Shown here: positions 17,024-25,098 of the stretch, piece by piece
Position numbering within the stretch: the first letter of the stretch is position 1
How the letters are laid out: each line of letters opens with the position of its first letter
Origin: Sphingomonas jinjuensis
Lineage (GTDB): Bacteria; Pseudomonadota; Alphaproteobacteria; Sphingomonadales; Sphingomonadaceae
NCBI RefSeq assembly: GCF_014197105.1
Contig: NZ_JACIEV010000003.1
Span: forward strand, 248,001 to 312,000
Length of the DNA: 64,000 bases
Direction of reading: 5' to 3'
Made by a program: the position numbers and the translations under genes
The notes under the pieces: generated by a model
Seen by the model: the letters and a program-made list of their open reading frames with translations, nothing else
What the model was told of the DNA's origin: nothing
Database searches by the model: none

Positions 17024-17788
17024 ATGCCGGTGGCAAGCGACCCGACTGAATTTTTCGAAAGTTTCGATGGCGCACGGATCGCGTGGCGCGAAATGGGGCA
17101 GGGGCGGCCGGTGGTGCTGATCCACGGCTATTTCTCGACCGCGCAGGTCAACTGGATCAAATACGGCCATGCCCGGGCGATCGCCGATGCCGGCTTTCGC
17201 GTCATCATGCCCGACCTGCGCGGCCATGGCGAGAGCGCGACGCCGCACGACGCCGCGTCCTATCCGCCCGACTGCCTGATGCGCGACAATCTGGCGCTGA
17301 TCGAACATCTGGGGCTCAGCGACTATGACCTTGGCGGCTATTCGCTGGGCGGGCGGACGACGGTGCGGATGCTGGCCAACGGTGCCATGCCGCGACGCGT
17401 GGTGATCGCGGGCATGGGGTTGCAGGGATTGGTCGATACCGGCGGGCGCGGCGGGTATTTCCGGCGCGTGCTGACCAACCTCGGCAGTTTTGAGCGCGGG
17501 ACGCCGGAGTGGCTGACCGAGGCGTTCCTGAAGACGACGGGCGGCGATGCCGAGGCGTTGCTGCGCGTGCTCGACACGTTCGTCGATACCGACGAGCGTG
17601 ACATTGCGGCGATCTCGCAACCGACGCTGGTGGTGTCGGGGGTCGACGACGAGGACAACGGCCCGGCAGCCGAGCTCGCCGATCTGTTGCCGAACGGGCG
17701 CTATGTCGCCGTGCCGGGTAATCACATGAGCGCAGTGACCAAGCCCGAGATTGGCCGGGCGATCGCGGATTTCCTGGGCGAGTCATGA
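17024..17788 (+). CDS. Alpha/beta hydrolase
   Basis: 254 residues, single alpha/beta-hydrolase fold. It has the oxyanion motif HGYFS, the nucleophile elbow GYSLGG (serine in GxSxG), a candidate acid in VSGVDDEDN and the catalytic histidine in VPGNHMSAV. The lid region around residues 130-185 is short. The substrate is unknown; esterases, lactonases and C-C hydrolases share this layout. The start is uncertain: I chose the ATG giving MPVASDPTEFF, with an in-frame ATG at 16997 and earlier ones possible, none with a good ribosome site. Divergent from marR, so it may be under the same dyad. Confidence 0.78.
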   Translation: MPVASDPTEFFESFDGARIAWREMGQGRPVVLIHGYFSTAQVNWIKYGHARAIADAGFRVIMPDLRGHGESATPHDAASYPPDCLMRDNLALIEHLGLSDYDLGGYSLGGRTTVRMLANGAMPRRVVIAGMGLQGLVDTGGRGGYFRRVLTNLGSFERGTPEWLTEAFLKTTGGDAEALLRVLDTFVDTDERDIAAISQPTLVVSGVDDEDNGPAAELADLLPNGRYVAVPGNHMSAVTKPEIGRAIADFLGES

Positions 17789-17919
17789 TCCTCCCCCGCC
17801 AGGGGGAGGTGGCGCGCCGAAGGCGTGACGGAGGGGGAGGAGGGCGAGCAACCTCGACGATGTCGCTTACCGCCCCCTCCGTCAGCTTCGCTGCCACCTC
17901 CCCCTGGCGGGGGAGGATC
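17787..17919. repeat. Palindromic repeat with perfect 27-bp terminal inverted repeats
   Basis: The left arm 17787-17813 and right arm 17893-17919 are exact reverse complements over 27 bases, separated by 79 bases that themselves contain GACGGAGGGGG / CCCCCTCCGTC. Each arm can also fold on itself (CCTCCCCC / GGGGGAGG). The left arm begins inside the stop codon of the hydrolase gene. Confidence 0.92.
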
Positions 17920-17960
17920 AGTGGGCCTAAGCGGTTGGCAAGATTGAGAGAGAAACAAGA

Positions 17961-19769
17961 ATGTATCGTTCGATGATTTCCGCGCTGGCGCTGGTGGCGG
18001 CAACCCCGGCGGTGGCGCAGAGCGCGACGCCGACCGCCGCGCAGGCCGACGCCTTCGTCGCGGAGGCCGAGAAGACGCTGGCGGCGAAGGGCGTCGATGC
18101 GGCGCGGATCAGCTGGGTCAATGCGACCAACATCACCGACGATACCGATGCGCTGGCGGCCAAGTCGGGTGCGGAGATGACCCAGCTTGGCGTCCGATAC
18201 GCGCTGGAGGCAGCGAAATACGCCAAGGCGCCGGGGCTGTCGGCGGTGACCAGGCGCAAGCTCGACCTGCTGCGCGGCGGCCTGACGCTGCCCGCACCGA
18301 CCACGCCGCCCGGTGCCGCGGACGAGCTGGCGACGCTGCGCACGCGGATGGCGTCGTCCTATGGCAAGGGCAAGGGCACGCTCGACGGCCAGCCGATCAA
18401 CGGATCGGATATCGAAGCGGCGATGGGCACCGAGCGTGATCCCGTCAAGCTGAAAGAGATGTGGCTGAGCTGGCACGACAATGTCGGCGCGCCGATGCGC
18501 AAGGACTATGTGCGGATGGCGGAGATATCCAACGCCGGTGCGCGCGAGCTGGGCTATGCCGATCTCGGCGCGATGTGGCGGTCGGGATACGACATGCCGC
18601 CCGAGCAATTCGAGGCACTGACCGACAAGATCTGGGCCGAGGTCGAGCCGCTCTACGAGTCGCTGCACACCTATGTCCGCTGGAAGCTCAACGAGAAGTA
18701 CGGCGATGCGGTGCAGCCCAAGACCGGGCCGATCCGTGCCGACCTGCTCGGTAACATGTGGGCGCAGGAGTGGGGCAACATCTATGACGTCGTCGCGCCG
18801 GCGGGGTCGGGCGACCTGGGCTATGACGTCGGCGAGCTGCTGGTCGCCAAGGGCTATGATCCGGTGAAGATGGTGCGGCAGGGCGAGGGCTTCTACTCCT
18901 CGCTCGGCTTTGCGCCGCTGCCCGAGACGTTCTGGCAGCGATCGCAGATCGTGAAGCCGCGCGATCGCGAGGTGATCTGCCATGCCTCGGCGTGGGACAT
19001 CGACAGCAAGGACGATATCCGCATCAAGATGTGTACCAAGGTGAACGGCGACGACTTCGTCACGATCCACCACGAGCTCGGTCACAATTACTACCAGCGC
19101 GCCTACAAGGATCAGCCCAACCTGTTCCAGGGCGGCGCCAACGACGGCTTCCACGAGGCGATCGGCGACACCGTCGCGCTGTCGATCACGCCCGATTATC
19201 TGGTGAAGATCGGCCTGCTCGATCCCGCCAAGGTGCCGGCTGCCGACAAGGATACCGGGCTGTTGCTGCGCCAAGCGATGGACAAGGTGGCGTTCCTGCC
19301 GTTCGGCCTATTGATCGACAAGTGGCGCTGGGGCGTGTTCTCGGGCGAGATCAGGCCGGCGGGCATGCAGGCGGCATGGGACGCGATGCGGCTGAAATAT
19401 CAGGGCGTGGTGCCGCCGGCGCCGCGTGACGAGACGCGGTTCGATCCGGGCGCGAAGTATCACGTGCCGGCGTCGACGCCCTACATGCGCTATTTCCTGG
19501 CGCGCGTGCTCCAGTTCCAATTCTATCAGGCCGCATGCAAGCAGGCCGGGTGGAAGGGGCCGCTTCACCGCTGCTCCTTCTATGGCAACAAAGCGGTCGG
19601 CGAGCGACTGAACGCGATGCTGACGATGGGCCAGTCGAAGCCGTGGCCGGATGCGCTACAGGCGTTCACCGGCAGCCGCGAGATGTCGGGCAAGGCGATG
19701 ATCGCCTATTTCGCCCCGCTCAAGACGTGGCTCGACAAGCAGAACCAGGGCAAGCCGCAGGGGTGGTAA
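17961..19769 (+). CDS. M2 family metallopeptidase (peptidyl-dipeptidase A, ACE-like)
   Basis: 602 residues with a signal peptide (MYRSMISALALVAATPAVAQ); a periplasmic zinc dicarboxypeptidase related to angiotensin-converting enzyme. The zinc motif is H371-E372-L-G-H375 and the third ligand is E399 in GFHEAIGD, with the expected spacing for gluzincins. The alpha-helical M2 body and conserved WAQEWGNIYD and CHASAWD segments are present. It probably removes C-terminal dipeptides from peptides in the periplasm. The gene is preceded by the repeat at 17787-17919 and followed by the repeat at 19785-19870. Confidence 0.94.
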   Translation: MYRSMISALALVAATPAVAQSATPTAAQADAFVAEAEKTLAAKGVDAARISWVNATNITDDTDALAAKSGAEMTQLGVRYALEAAKYAKAPGLSAVTRRKLDLLRGGLTLPAPTTPPGAADELATLRTRMASSYGKGKGTLDGQPINGSDIEAAMGTERDPVKLKEMWLSWHDNVGAPMRKDYVRMAEISNAGARELGYADLGAMWRSGYDMPPEQFEALTDKIWAEVEPLYESLHTYVRWKLNEKYGDAVQPKTGPIRADLLGNMWAQEWGNIYDVVAPAGSGDLGYDVGELLVAKGYDPVKMVRQGEGFYSSLGFAPLPETFWQRSQIVKPRDREVICHASAWDIDSKDDIRIKMCTKVNGDDFVTIHHELGHNYYQRAYKDQPNLFQGGANDGFHEAIGDTVALSITPDYLVKIGLLDPAKVPAADKDTGLLLRQAMDKVAFLPFGLLIDKWRWGVFSGEIRPAGMQAAWDAMRLKYQGVVPPAPRDETRFDPGAKYHVPASTPYMRYFLARVLQFQFYQAACKQAGWKGPLHRCSFYGNKAVGERLNAMLTMGQSKPWPDALQAFTGSREMSGKAMIAYFAPLKTWLDKQNQGKPQGW

Positions 19770-19784
19770 CGGCGCCAGCGGTTT

Positions 19785-19870
19785 CGTCATCCCGGCTTTG
19801 AGCCGGGATCCCGCTTTCATCCTCGAACGATGAGGAAGTAGCGTCACCCCGGCTCGAGGCCGGGGTGACG
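19785..19870. repeat. Two-hairpin palindromic repeat (CGTCA...TGACG type)
   Basis: Outer CGTCA / TGACG ends enclose ATCCCGGCT-ttg-AGCCGGGAT on the left and a CACCCCGGC / GCCGGGGTG stem on the right. It separates the convergent M2 peptidase gene and the basic-protein gene. Confidence 0.85.
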
Positions 19871-19881
19871 GGGATTGGGGA

Positions 19882-20442
19882 TCAGCCCGGGATCGTATTC
19901 TCGTCGGCGATGCCGGCTTCGAACTGCTTCGACGAATCGGTGCCGTCGGGCTGGTGCGCCTTGGTCCGCTTGGATTCCGGCTTGTCGTTCGCTGGCTTCT
20001 TGGGCGGCTTGGGCGTGCTGCCGCGAAGCGAGAGTAGCGCAGCAGTGGCCGCGCCGGCTGCGGCGAGGCCACCGGCGATGGCAGCGATCCCCCAGGGGCC
20101 GCCGACCTTCTTCTCGGCAGTCTTCGCGGCCTTCGTGGTTGCGCGGGTGGCGCGCTTGGCCGACGTGGACGTCGTCTTGGCCGCCTTGCCGGCGCTGCCC
20201 CGCACGGACTTGGCGGCGGACTTCGCGGTCGCCTCGATCGTCTCGACAGGGCCCTGCGATGCGCTCGTCGCCGTGCGTCGCTTGCGGGCGCCGGTCGTCG
20301 ATGCGGCGGACTTGCTCGCGCGCGATTTTGTCGTGGTCGCGGGCGTGGTGGTGCTGCTCGACGAGCGCGCGGCGCGGCGGCGAGGTGCGGGCTTCTTCGC
20401 GTCGGTCGCTGGCGGCGTCGGCGTGTCGGGGGTGTCGGCCAT
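19882..20442 (-). CDS. Basic Ala/Lys/Thr-rich protein with one membrane helix (histone H1-like)
   Basis: 186 residues. Residues 1-115 are low-complexity and strongly basic (repeated KSAAK, KRATR, TKAAKT), resembling eukaryotic histone H1 tails or bacterial Hc1/AlgP-like proteins. Residues 116-139 are a clear hydrophobic helix (WGIAAIAGGLAAAGAATAALL). A short hydrophilic tail ends EAGIADENTIPG. The composition suggests nucleic-acid or polyanion binding, possibly tethered to the membrane; nothing here proves it. I chose the ATG of MADTPDTP rather than one 13 codons upstream. It is convergent with the M2 gene, with amn 64 bp upstream on the same strand. Confidence 0.72.
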   Translation of the reverse strand: MADTPDTPTPPATDAKKPAPRRRAARSSSSTTTPATTTKSRASKSAASTTGARKRRTATSASQGPVETIEATAKSAAKSVRGSAGKAAKTTSTSAKRATRATTKAAKTAEKKVGGPWGIAAIAGGLAAAGAATAALLSLRGSTPKPPKKPANDKPESKRTKAHQPDGTDSSKQFEAGIADENTIPG

Positions 20443-20506
20443 GGCGGAAGTTCCCTGAATGGTTCCGCACCCGTAACGCATTAGGTCGCGATGGTTTCCC
20501 CAACGA

Positions 20507-21955
20507 TCAGCGGAACGGCGGTTCGTCGAACGCGCGCAGCTTGCGGCTGTGGAGCCGTGGTCCTTCGATCCGCAGCTGCTCGCACGCCTCGATGCCGATG
20601 CGCATGTGCTCGCTGATCGCGCGTTCGTAGAAGCGATTGGCCTGGCCGGGCAGCTTCAGCTCGCCGTGGAGCGGCTTGTCCGACACGCAGAGCAGGGTGC
20701 CGTAGGGGACGCGGAAGCGATAGCCCTGCGCCGCGATCGTCGCCGACTCCATGTCGATGCCGACCGCGCGTGACAGCGAGAAACGCAGCGCCGAGCGGGA
20801 ATAGCGCAGTTCCCAATTGCGATCGTCGGTGGTGACGATGGTGCCGGTGCGCAGGCGGCGCTTGAGCTCCTCGCCGGACTGGCCCGAGACGATCTCGGCC
20901 GCCTTGGCCATCGCCACCTGGACCTCCGCGATGGCGGGCACGGGGATCTCCGGCGGCAGAACGTCGTCGAGGACGTGATCGTCGCGCAGATAGGCATGGG
21001 CGAGGACATAGTCGCCGATCCGCTGCGACGGACGAAGGCCGCCGCAATGGCCGATCATCAGCCAGCTTTCCGGACGCGTGACGGCGAGATGGTCGCAGAT
21101 CGTCTTCGCGTTCGACGGGCCGACGCCGATGTTGACGAGGGTGATGCCGGTGCGATCCTCGGCGATCAGGTGATAGGCGGGCATCTGGTGCCGGCGCCAC
21201 GCGCTGTCGGTGACGATCTGGTCGACGTCTTCGGGCTTGGTGATGAGCACACCGCCCGCGCCCGACAGCGCGGTGAAGCGGCTGGGTGATCCGTCCGCCT
21301 TGGGGCCAAGCTGCGACGCGCCCCAGCGGACGAATTCGTCGACGTAGCGATGGTAGTTGGTGAACAGGACGTACTGCTGCGTATGCTCCGACGGGGTGCC
21401 GGTATAGTGGCGCAGCCGGGCGAGGCTGAAGTCGGTGCGCAACGCATCGAACAGCGCGAGCGGGCGGGCACCACCATCGGTATTCCACAAGCCGTCGGCG
21501 ATCTCGTCGCCGATATGCGCAAGCTCGGTCGCGGGGAAGAAGCGCGCCAGCTCGGCGGCGGACACGGTGTCGAGGCTGAGCGCGTGGCCGGGATCGAGGA
21601 CGTAGGGGAAGGGGATCTCCTGCCGCCCCGGCGCCGCTGTGACGTAGACGTCATAGTCTTCCATCAACAGCGTCAGCTGCTCGACGAGATAGTCGGCGAA
21701 CAATGCGGGCTTGGTGACGCTGATCGCATAGTCGCCCGGGGTGACGAGCCGCCCGAACGAGCGCAGCGGCGTCGGCCGCTCGGTGCCGCCGCGATAGCTG
21801 AGGCGGATTTCCGGATAGGCGAACGAACCATCGGTGCGCGCGGCGTGCGGCGGGACGGTGCCGTCGGTGAGGTAGGCATTCAGCGCGCCCTGAAGGCGTT
21901 CGACGGCGGCGCGGTAGAGCCGATCGAGTTCGGCGACGATGTCGGATGCAGTCAT
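20507..21955 (-). CDS. amn: AMP nucleosidase
   Basis: Hydrolyses AMP to adenine and ribose-5-phosphate, helping set the cellular AMP level. 482 residues, the length of E. coli-type Amn. It has an N-terminal regulatory domain (about 1-170) and a C-terminal nucleoside-phosphorylase-like catalytic domain. The latter shows VNIGVGPSNAKTICDHLAV, the GHCGGLR motif and the purine-pocket segment AVGIDMESATIAAQGYRFR. The ATG MTASDIVAEL at 21955 is the natural start. A composite repeat separates it from the peroxiredoxin gene on the same strand, so the two may be transcribed separately. Confidence 0.94.
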   Translation of the reverse strand: MTASDIVAELDRLYRAAVERLQGALNAYLTDGTVPPHAARTDGSFAYPEIRLSYRGGTERPTPLRSFGRLVTPGDYAISVTKPALFADYLVEQLTLLMEDYDVYVTAAPGRQEIPFPYVLDPGHALSLDTVSAAELARFFPATELAHIGDEIADGLWNTDGGARPLALFDALRTDFSLARLRHYTGTPSEHTQQYVLFTNYHRYVDEFVRWGASQLGPKADGSPSRFTALSGAGGVLITKPEDVDQIVTDSAWRRHQMPAYHLIAEDRTGITLVNIGVGPSNAKTICDHLAVTRPESWLMIGHCGGLRPSQRIGDYVLAHAYLRDDHVLDDVLPPEIPVPAIAEVQVAMAKAAEIVSGQSGEELKRRLRTGTIVTTDDRNWELRYSRSALRFSLSRAVGIDMESATIAAQGYRFRVPYGTLLCVSDKPLHGELKLPGQANRFYERAISEHMRIGIEACEQLRIEGPRLHSRKLRAFDEPPFR

Positions 21956-22013
21956 CCGGGATGGTTACGCGCGGCGGATGACGCTGGCAAGACGGGGGCG
22001 ATTGTCCTCCCCG

Positions 22014-22136
22014 CAGCGTGGGGAGGGGGACCGCCGCGCAGCGGTGGTGGAGGGGGCGTTCGGCAAGCGCGTCGCGGGTGGATGGCCCCTCCACCATGCC
22101 TGCGGCATGGTCCCCCTCCCCGTGTCGGGGAGGATC
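22014..22136. repeat. Composite palindromic repeat (CCTCCCC family)
   Basis: Arms beginning TCCTCCCCGCAGCG and ending GTGTCGGGGAGGA are inverted over about 50 bases with mismatches. Within each arm are shorter stems, such as CCTCCCC-gcagcgt-GGGGAGG on the left. Inner GGTGGAGGGG / CCCCTCCACC is perfect. It lies upstream of amn and downstream of the peroxiredoxin stop-side neighbour, related in style to 17787-17919. Confidence 0.85.
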
Positions 22137-22139
22137 TGC

Positions 22140-22619
22140 TTACATCTCCGTCAGCAGCTTTTCGGCGCTGCTTACCTCGAAGGCGCCCGGCGCTTCGACG
22201 TTGAGCTGTTCGACGACCCCGTCATTGACCAGCATCGAGTAGCGCTTCGACCGCTTGCCCATGCCGAACTTCGATCCGTCCATGTCGAGGCCGAGCGCCT
22301 CGGCGAAGTCGCCGTTGCCGTCGGCGAGCATGGTGATGCCCTCGGCGTTGCTGGCCTTCGCCCAGGCGTCCATGACGAAGGCGTCGTTGACCGAGACGCA
22401 GGCAATCTCGTCGACGCCCTTCGCCTTCAATTCGTCCTGCTTCTCGACGAAACCGGGCAGGTGCTTGGCCGAGCAGGTCGGGGTGAAGGCGCCGGGCACG
22501 GCGAACAGCGCGACGGTGCGGCCGGCGAAGAACGCCTCGCTGTTGATCTGGTCGGGACCGTCGGGCGTCACCTTCACGAGCGTGGCCTTGGGCAGCCGGT
22601 CGCCTACGCTGATCGTCAT
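22140..22619 (-). CDS. Peroxiredoxin, Prx5 / type II family
   Basis: 159 residues, thioredoxin-fold peroxidase reducing hydrogen peroxide and organic hydroperoxides. The peroxidatic cysteine is C49 in the family motif PGAFTPTCS. A second cysteine, C74 in EIACVSVND, occupies the position used as resolving cysteine in some type II peroxiredoxins. The C-terminus (VEAPGAFEVSSAEKLL) is also typical. The ATG at 22619 follows an AGGAGA ribosome site. The reductant is likely glutathione/glutaredoxin or thioredoxin; a trxA gene lies at 36.2 kb. Confidence 0.94.
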   Translation of the reverse strand: MTISVGDRLPKATLVKVTPDGPDQINSEAFFAGRTVALFAVPGAFTPTCSAKHLPGFVEKQDELKAKGVDEIACVSVNDAFVMDAWAKASNAEGITMLADGNGDFAEALGLDMDGSKFGMGKRSKRYSMLVNDGVVEQLNVEAPGAFEVSSAEKLLTEM

Positions 22620-22725
22620 GGGATATATTCTCCTGGGTTAGGCTTTTGCGCCGGCCATCCAGTGGCCATCCGCCGCGCCGATTTCAAGCATGGCGCCGCA
22701 TCCGGGTACGGTATAGGCAGGCCGG

Positions 22726-23286
22726 ATGTCCGAGCCAGCCTATCTGTCGGGCCAGTTCCTGCTGGCGATGCCGGGGATGAGCGATCCCCGCTTCGATCAC
22801 GCGGTCATCGCGATCTGCGCGCATGACGACGAGGGCGCGATCGGCATCGGTCTCGGCGCGACGATCGACGGGCTGACGCTGCACGACCTGCTCGACCAAC
22901 TCGAGATCGACCATGGCGTCGCACCCGATGCGCCGATCCATTTCGGCGGCCCGGTTGAGACGCGGCGCGGCTTCGTCGTCCATTCGAACGACTGGAGCGG
23001 CCAGGACACGGTCGACGTCGGCGGCCGCTGGGCATTGTCGGGGACGATCGACGTCCTGCGCGCGATCGCCGCGGGGAATGGGCCGAGCCGCTGGGTCGCG
23101 GCACTGGGCTATGCCGGCTGGGGCGCGGGCCAGCTCGACGGCGAGCTGACACGGCCGGGCTGGCTGGCGGTAACGGGTGACGAGACGTTGCTGTACGATA
23201 CGCCCGCGGAAGAACGCTGGTCGGTCGGCTATGCCCAGGCCGGCGTCGATCCGCGGTTGCTGGTGAGCGATCTGGGGACCGCGTAA
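22726..23286 (+). CDS. yqgE: YqgE/AlgH family protein (UPF0301)
   Basis: 186 residues. It carries the family opening YLSGQFLLAMPGMSDPRFDHAVI and the conserved HFGGPVETRRGFVVHS and LGYAGWGAGQLDGEL blocks. No catalytic residues are established for this family. It is widespread in proteobacteria and was named AlgH after a proposed link to alginate regulation in Pseudomonas, which is not well explained. It is divergent from the peroxiredoxin gene. The 155-base gap after it holds the probable SahR operator belonging to ahcY. Confidence 0.93.
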   Translation: MSEPAYLSGQFLLAMPGMSDPRFDHAVIAICAHDDEGAIGIGLGATIDGLTLHDLLDQLEIDHGVAPDAPIHFGGPVETRRGFVVHSNDWSGQDTVDVGGRWALSGTIDVLRAIAAGNGPSRWVAALGYAGWGAGQLDGELTRPGWLAVTGDETLLYDTPAEERWSVGYAQAGVDPRLLVSDLGTA

Positions 23287-23333
23287 CGCCCAGGCACAGG
23301 CAGGCGAGGGCTGCGCCGGCCATGGTGACCAAC

Positions 23334-23353
23334 ATATAAAGATATCTTTATAT
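23334..23353. promoter_or_regulatory. Perfect 20-bp palindrome upstream of ahcY (probable SahR operator)
   Basis: ATATAAAGAT followed by its exact reverse complement ATCTTTATAT, 88 bases before the ahcY start. This closely resembles the ATAAAGATATCTTTAT-type site attributed to SahR, the SAH-responsive ArsR-family repressor of the methionine cycle in proteobacteria. A second perfect palindrome, GGGACGTCCC, lies at 23363-23372. The regulator gene is not in this window. Confidence 0.75.
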
Positions 23354-23441
23354 TTGATCTCGGGGACGTCCCGCAGTAAAGGCGCGCGCATCCGGCACGG
23401 GGATCAGCCCCGCCGAACCACCACGTTTCAGGAGAATCCTC

Positions 23442-24863
23442 GTGGCCACCGCGCTCGCTACCGAGACCCACGACTATGTCATCAAGGACATCGGCCTCGC
23501 CGATTTCGGCCGCGCCGAGATCAAGATCGCCGAAACCGAAATGCCGGGCCTGATGGCGCTGCGCGAGGAATTCGGCGCGTCGCAGCCGCTCAAGGGCGCG
23601 CGCATCACCGGCTCGCTGCACATGACGATCCAGACCGCGGTGCTGATCGAGACGCTGACCGCGCTCGGTGCCGACGTCCGCTGGGCGACGTGCAACATCT
23701 TCTCGACGCAGGACCACGCCGCCGCCGCCATCGCGGCGACGGGCGTTCCCGTGTTCGCGGTGAAGGGCGAGACGCTGGCCGAGTACTGGGATTATGTCGG
23801 CGACATCTTCTCGTGGGATCACGACGTCGACGGCCAGACCGCCAACATCATCCTCGACGACGGCGGCGACGCGACGATGTTCGCGCTGTGGGGTGCGAAG
23901 CTCGAGGCCGGCGCGACCTTCGCCGAGCCGGAGAACGAGGAAGAAGTCGAGTTCCAGCGGTCGGTGAAGGCGTTCATCGCCAAGAAGCCGGGCTATCTGA
24001 CCGAGACGGTCAAGAACCTGAAGGGCGTGTCGGAAGAGACCACGACCGGCGTCCACCGCCTGTACGAGATCGCGAAGAAGGGCGAGCTGCCCTTCCCGGC
24101 GATCAACGTGAACGATTCGGTGACCAAGTCGAAGTTCGACAACCTGTACGGCTGCAAGGAATCGCTGGTCGATGCGATCCGTCGCGCCACCGACGTGATG
24201 CTCGCCGGCAAGGTCGCAACCGTCGCCGGCTTCGGTGACGTCGGCAAGGGTTCGGCCCAGTCGCTGCGCAACGGCGGCGCCCGCGTGCTGGTGACCGAGG
24301 TCGATCCGATCTGCGCGCTGCAGGCGGCGATGGAGGGCTTCGAGGTCGTGACGATGGAAGAGGCGGTCAAGCGCTCGGACATCTTCGTGACCGCGACCGG
24401 CAACGCCGACGTCATCACCGCCGATCACATGAAGGCGATGAAGCCGATGTCGATCGTCTGCAACATCGGCCACTTCGACTCCGAAATCCAGATCGCCGCA
24501 CTGTCGAACTACAAGTGGTCGGAAGTGAAGCCGGGCACCGACCTGGTTGAGTTCCCCGACGGCAAGCAGATCATCATTCTGGCGAAGGGCCGCCTGGTGA
24601 ACCTGGGCTGCGCGACCGGCCACCCGTCGTTCGTGATGTCGGCGTCGTTCACCAACCAGACGCTCGCGCAGATCGAGCTGTGGACGAAGGGCGAGAACTA
24701 CAAGAACGACGTCTACGTCCTGCCCAAGCACCTCGACGAGAAGGTCGCGGCGCTTCACCTCGAAAAGCTGGGCGTCCAGCTGTCGAAGCTGAGTGACAAG
24801 CAGGCCAAGTATATCGGTGTGCCGGTCGAGGGCCCGTTCAAGCCCGACCACTACCGCTACTGA
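23442..24863 (+). CDS. ahcY: Adenosylhomocysteinase (S-adenosylhomocysteine hydrolase)
   Basis: Cleaves S-adenosylhomocysteine to adenosine and homocysteine, removing the inhibitor left by SAM-dependent methylations. 473 residues, with the insert typical of proteobacterial enzymes. It has the N-terminal [15 protein letters not shown] and [15 protein letters not shown] segments. The NAD-binding motif is [12 protein letters not shown], and the C-terminal tail ends KPDHYRY, whose Lys and Tyr complete the partner NAD site in the tetramer. The start is GTG, 10-15 bases after a clear AGGAGA. It is likely controlled by the 20-bp palindrome upstream and followed by a strong hairpin. Confidence 0.97.
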   Translation: MATALATETHDYVIKDIGLADFGRAEIKIAETEMPGLMALREEFGASQPLKGARITGSLHMTIQTAVLIETLTALGADVRWATCNIFSTQDHAAAAIAATGVPVFAVKGETLAEYWDYVGDIFSWDHDVDGQTANIILDDGGDATMFALWGAKLEAGATFAEPENEEEVEFQRSVKAFIAKKPGYLTETVKNLKGVSEETTTGVHRLYEIAKKGELPFPAINVNDSVTKSKFDNLYGCKESLVDAIRRATDVMLAGKVATVAGFGDVGKGSAQSLRNGGARVLVTEVDPICALQAAMEGFEVVTMEEAVKRSDIFVTATGNADVITADHMKAMKPMSIVCNIGHFDSEIQIAALSNYKWSEVKPGTDLVEFPDGKQIIILAKGRLVNLGCATGHPSFVMSASFTNQTLAQIELWTKGENYKNDVYVLPKHLDEKVAALHLEKLGVQLSKLSDKQAKYIGVPVEGPFKPDHYRY

Positions 24864-24910
24864 TGCTTGCCGCCGCGTCGCCGCGCGAGCGGTGGCGGGC
24901 GGGCAGACGA

Positions 24911-24942
24911 CGGGCCGCGCTTCCTATCGGAGGCGCGGCCCG
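24911..24942 (+). terminator. Hairpin after ahcY (probable terminator)
   Basis: Stem CGGGCCGCGCTTCC / GGAGGCGCGGCCCG with a TATC loop and one T-G wobble, starting 48 bases past the ahcY stop. Only a weak T-rich tail follows (TTCGCGTT), so it could be a terminator or an RNA-stabilising hairpin. Confidence 0.7.
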
Positions 24943-25098
24943 TTCGCGTTGGCGATTGCTTTCTTTCCTGCGGCGCGACAATCGGTTTAGATCGGGACCC
25001 GGCTGGCGCTGCAGGGCGATGCGCGCGGCCGAAGGGGTGAGGAGTTCGACTAGCTTGACTGCCGATCGTCTCATCCAGTCGCCGGGCGGGGCCGCCGC

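Noticed and set aside
23287..23441. SAH riboswitch in the ahcY leader
   Set aside because: SAH riboswitches often precede ahcY, and the leader has a CGGGG-atca-GCCCCG-like stem. I could not match the conserved core or its pseudoknot, and the 20-bp protein-type palindrome explains regulation better.
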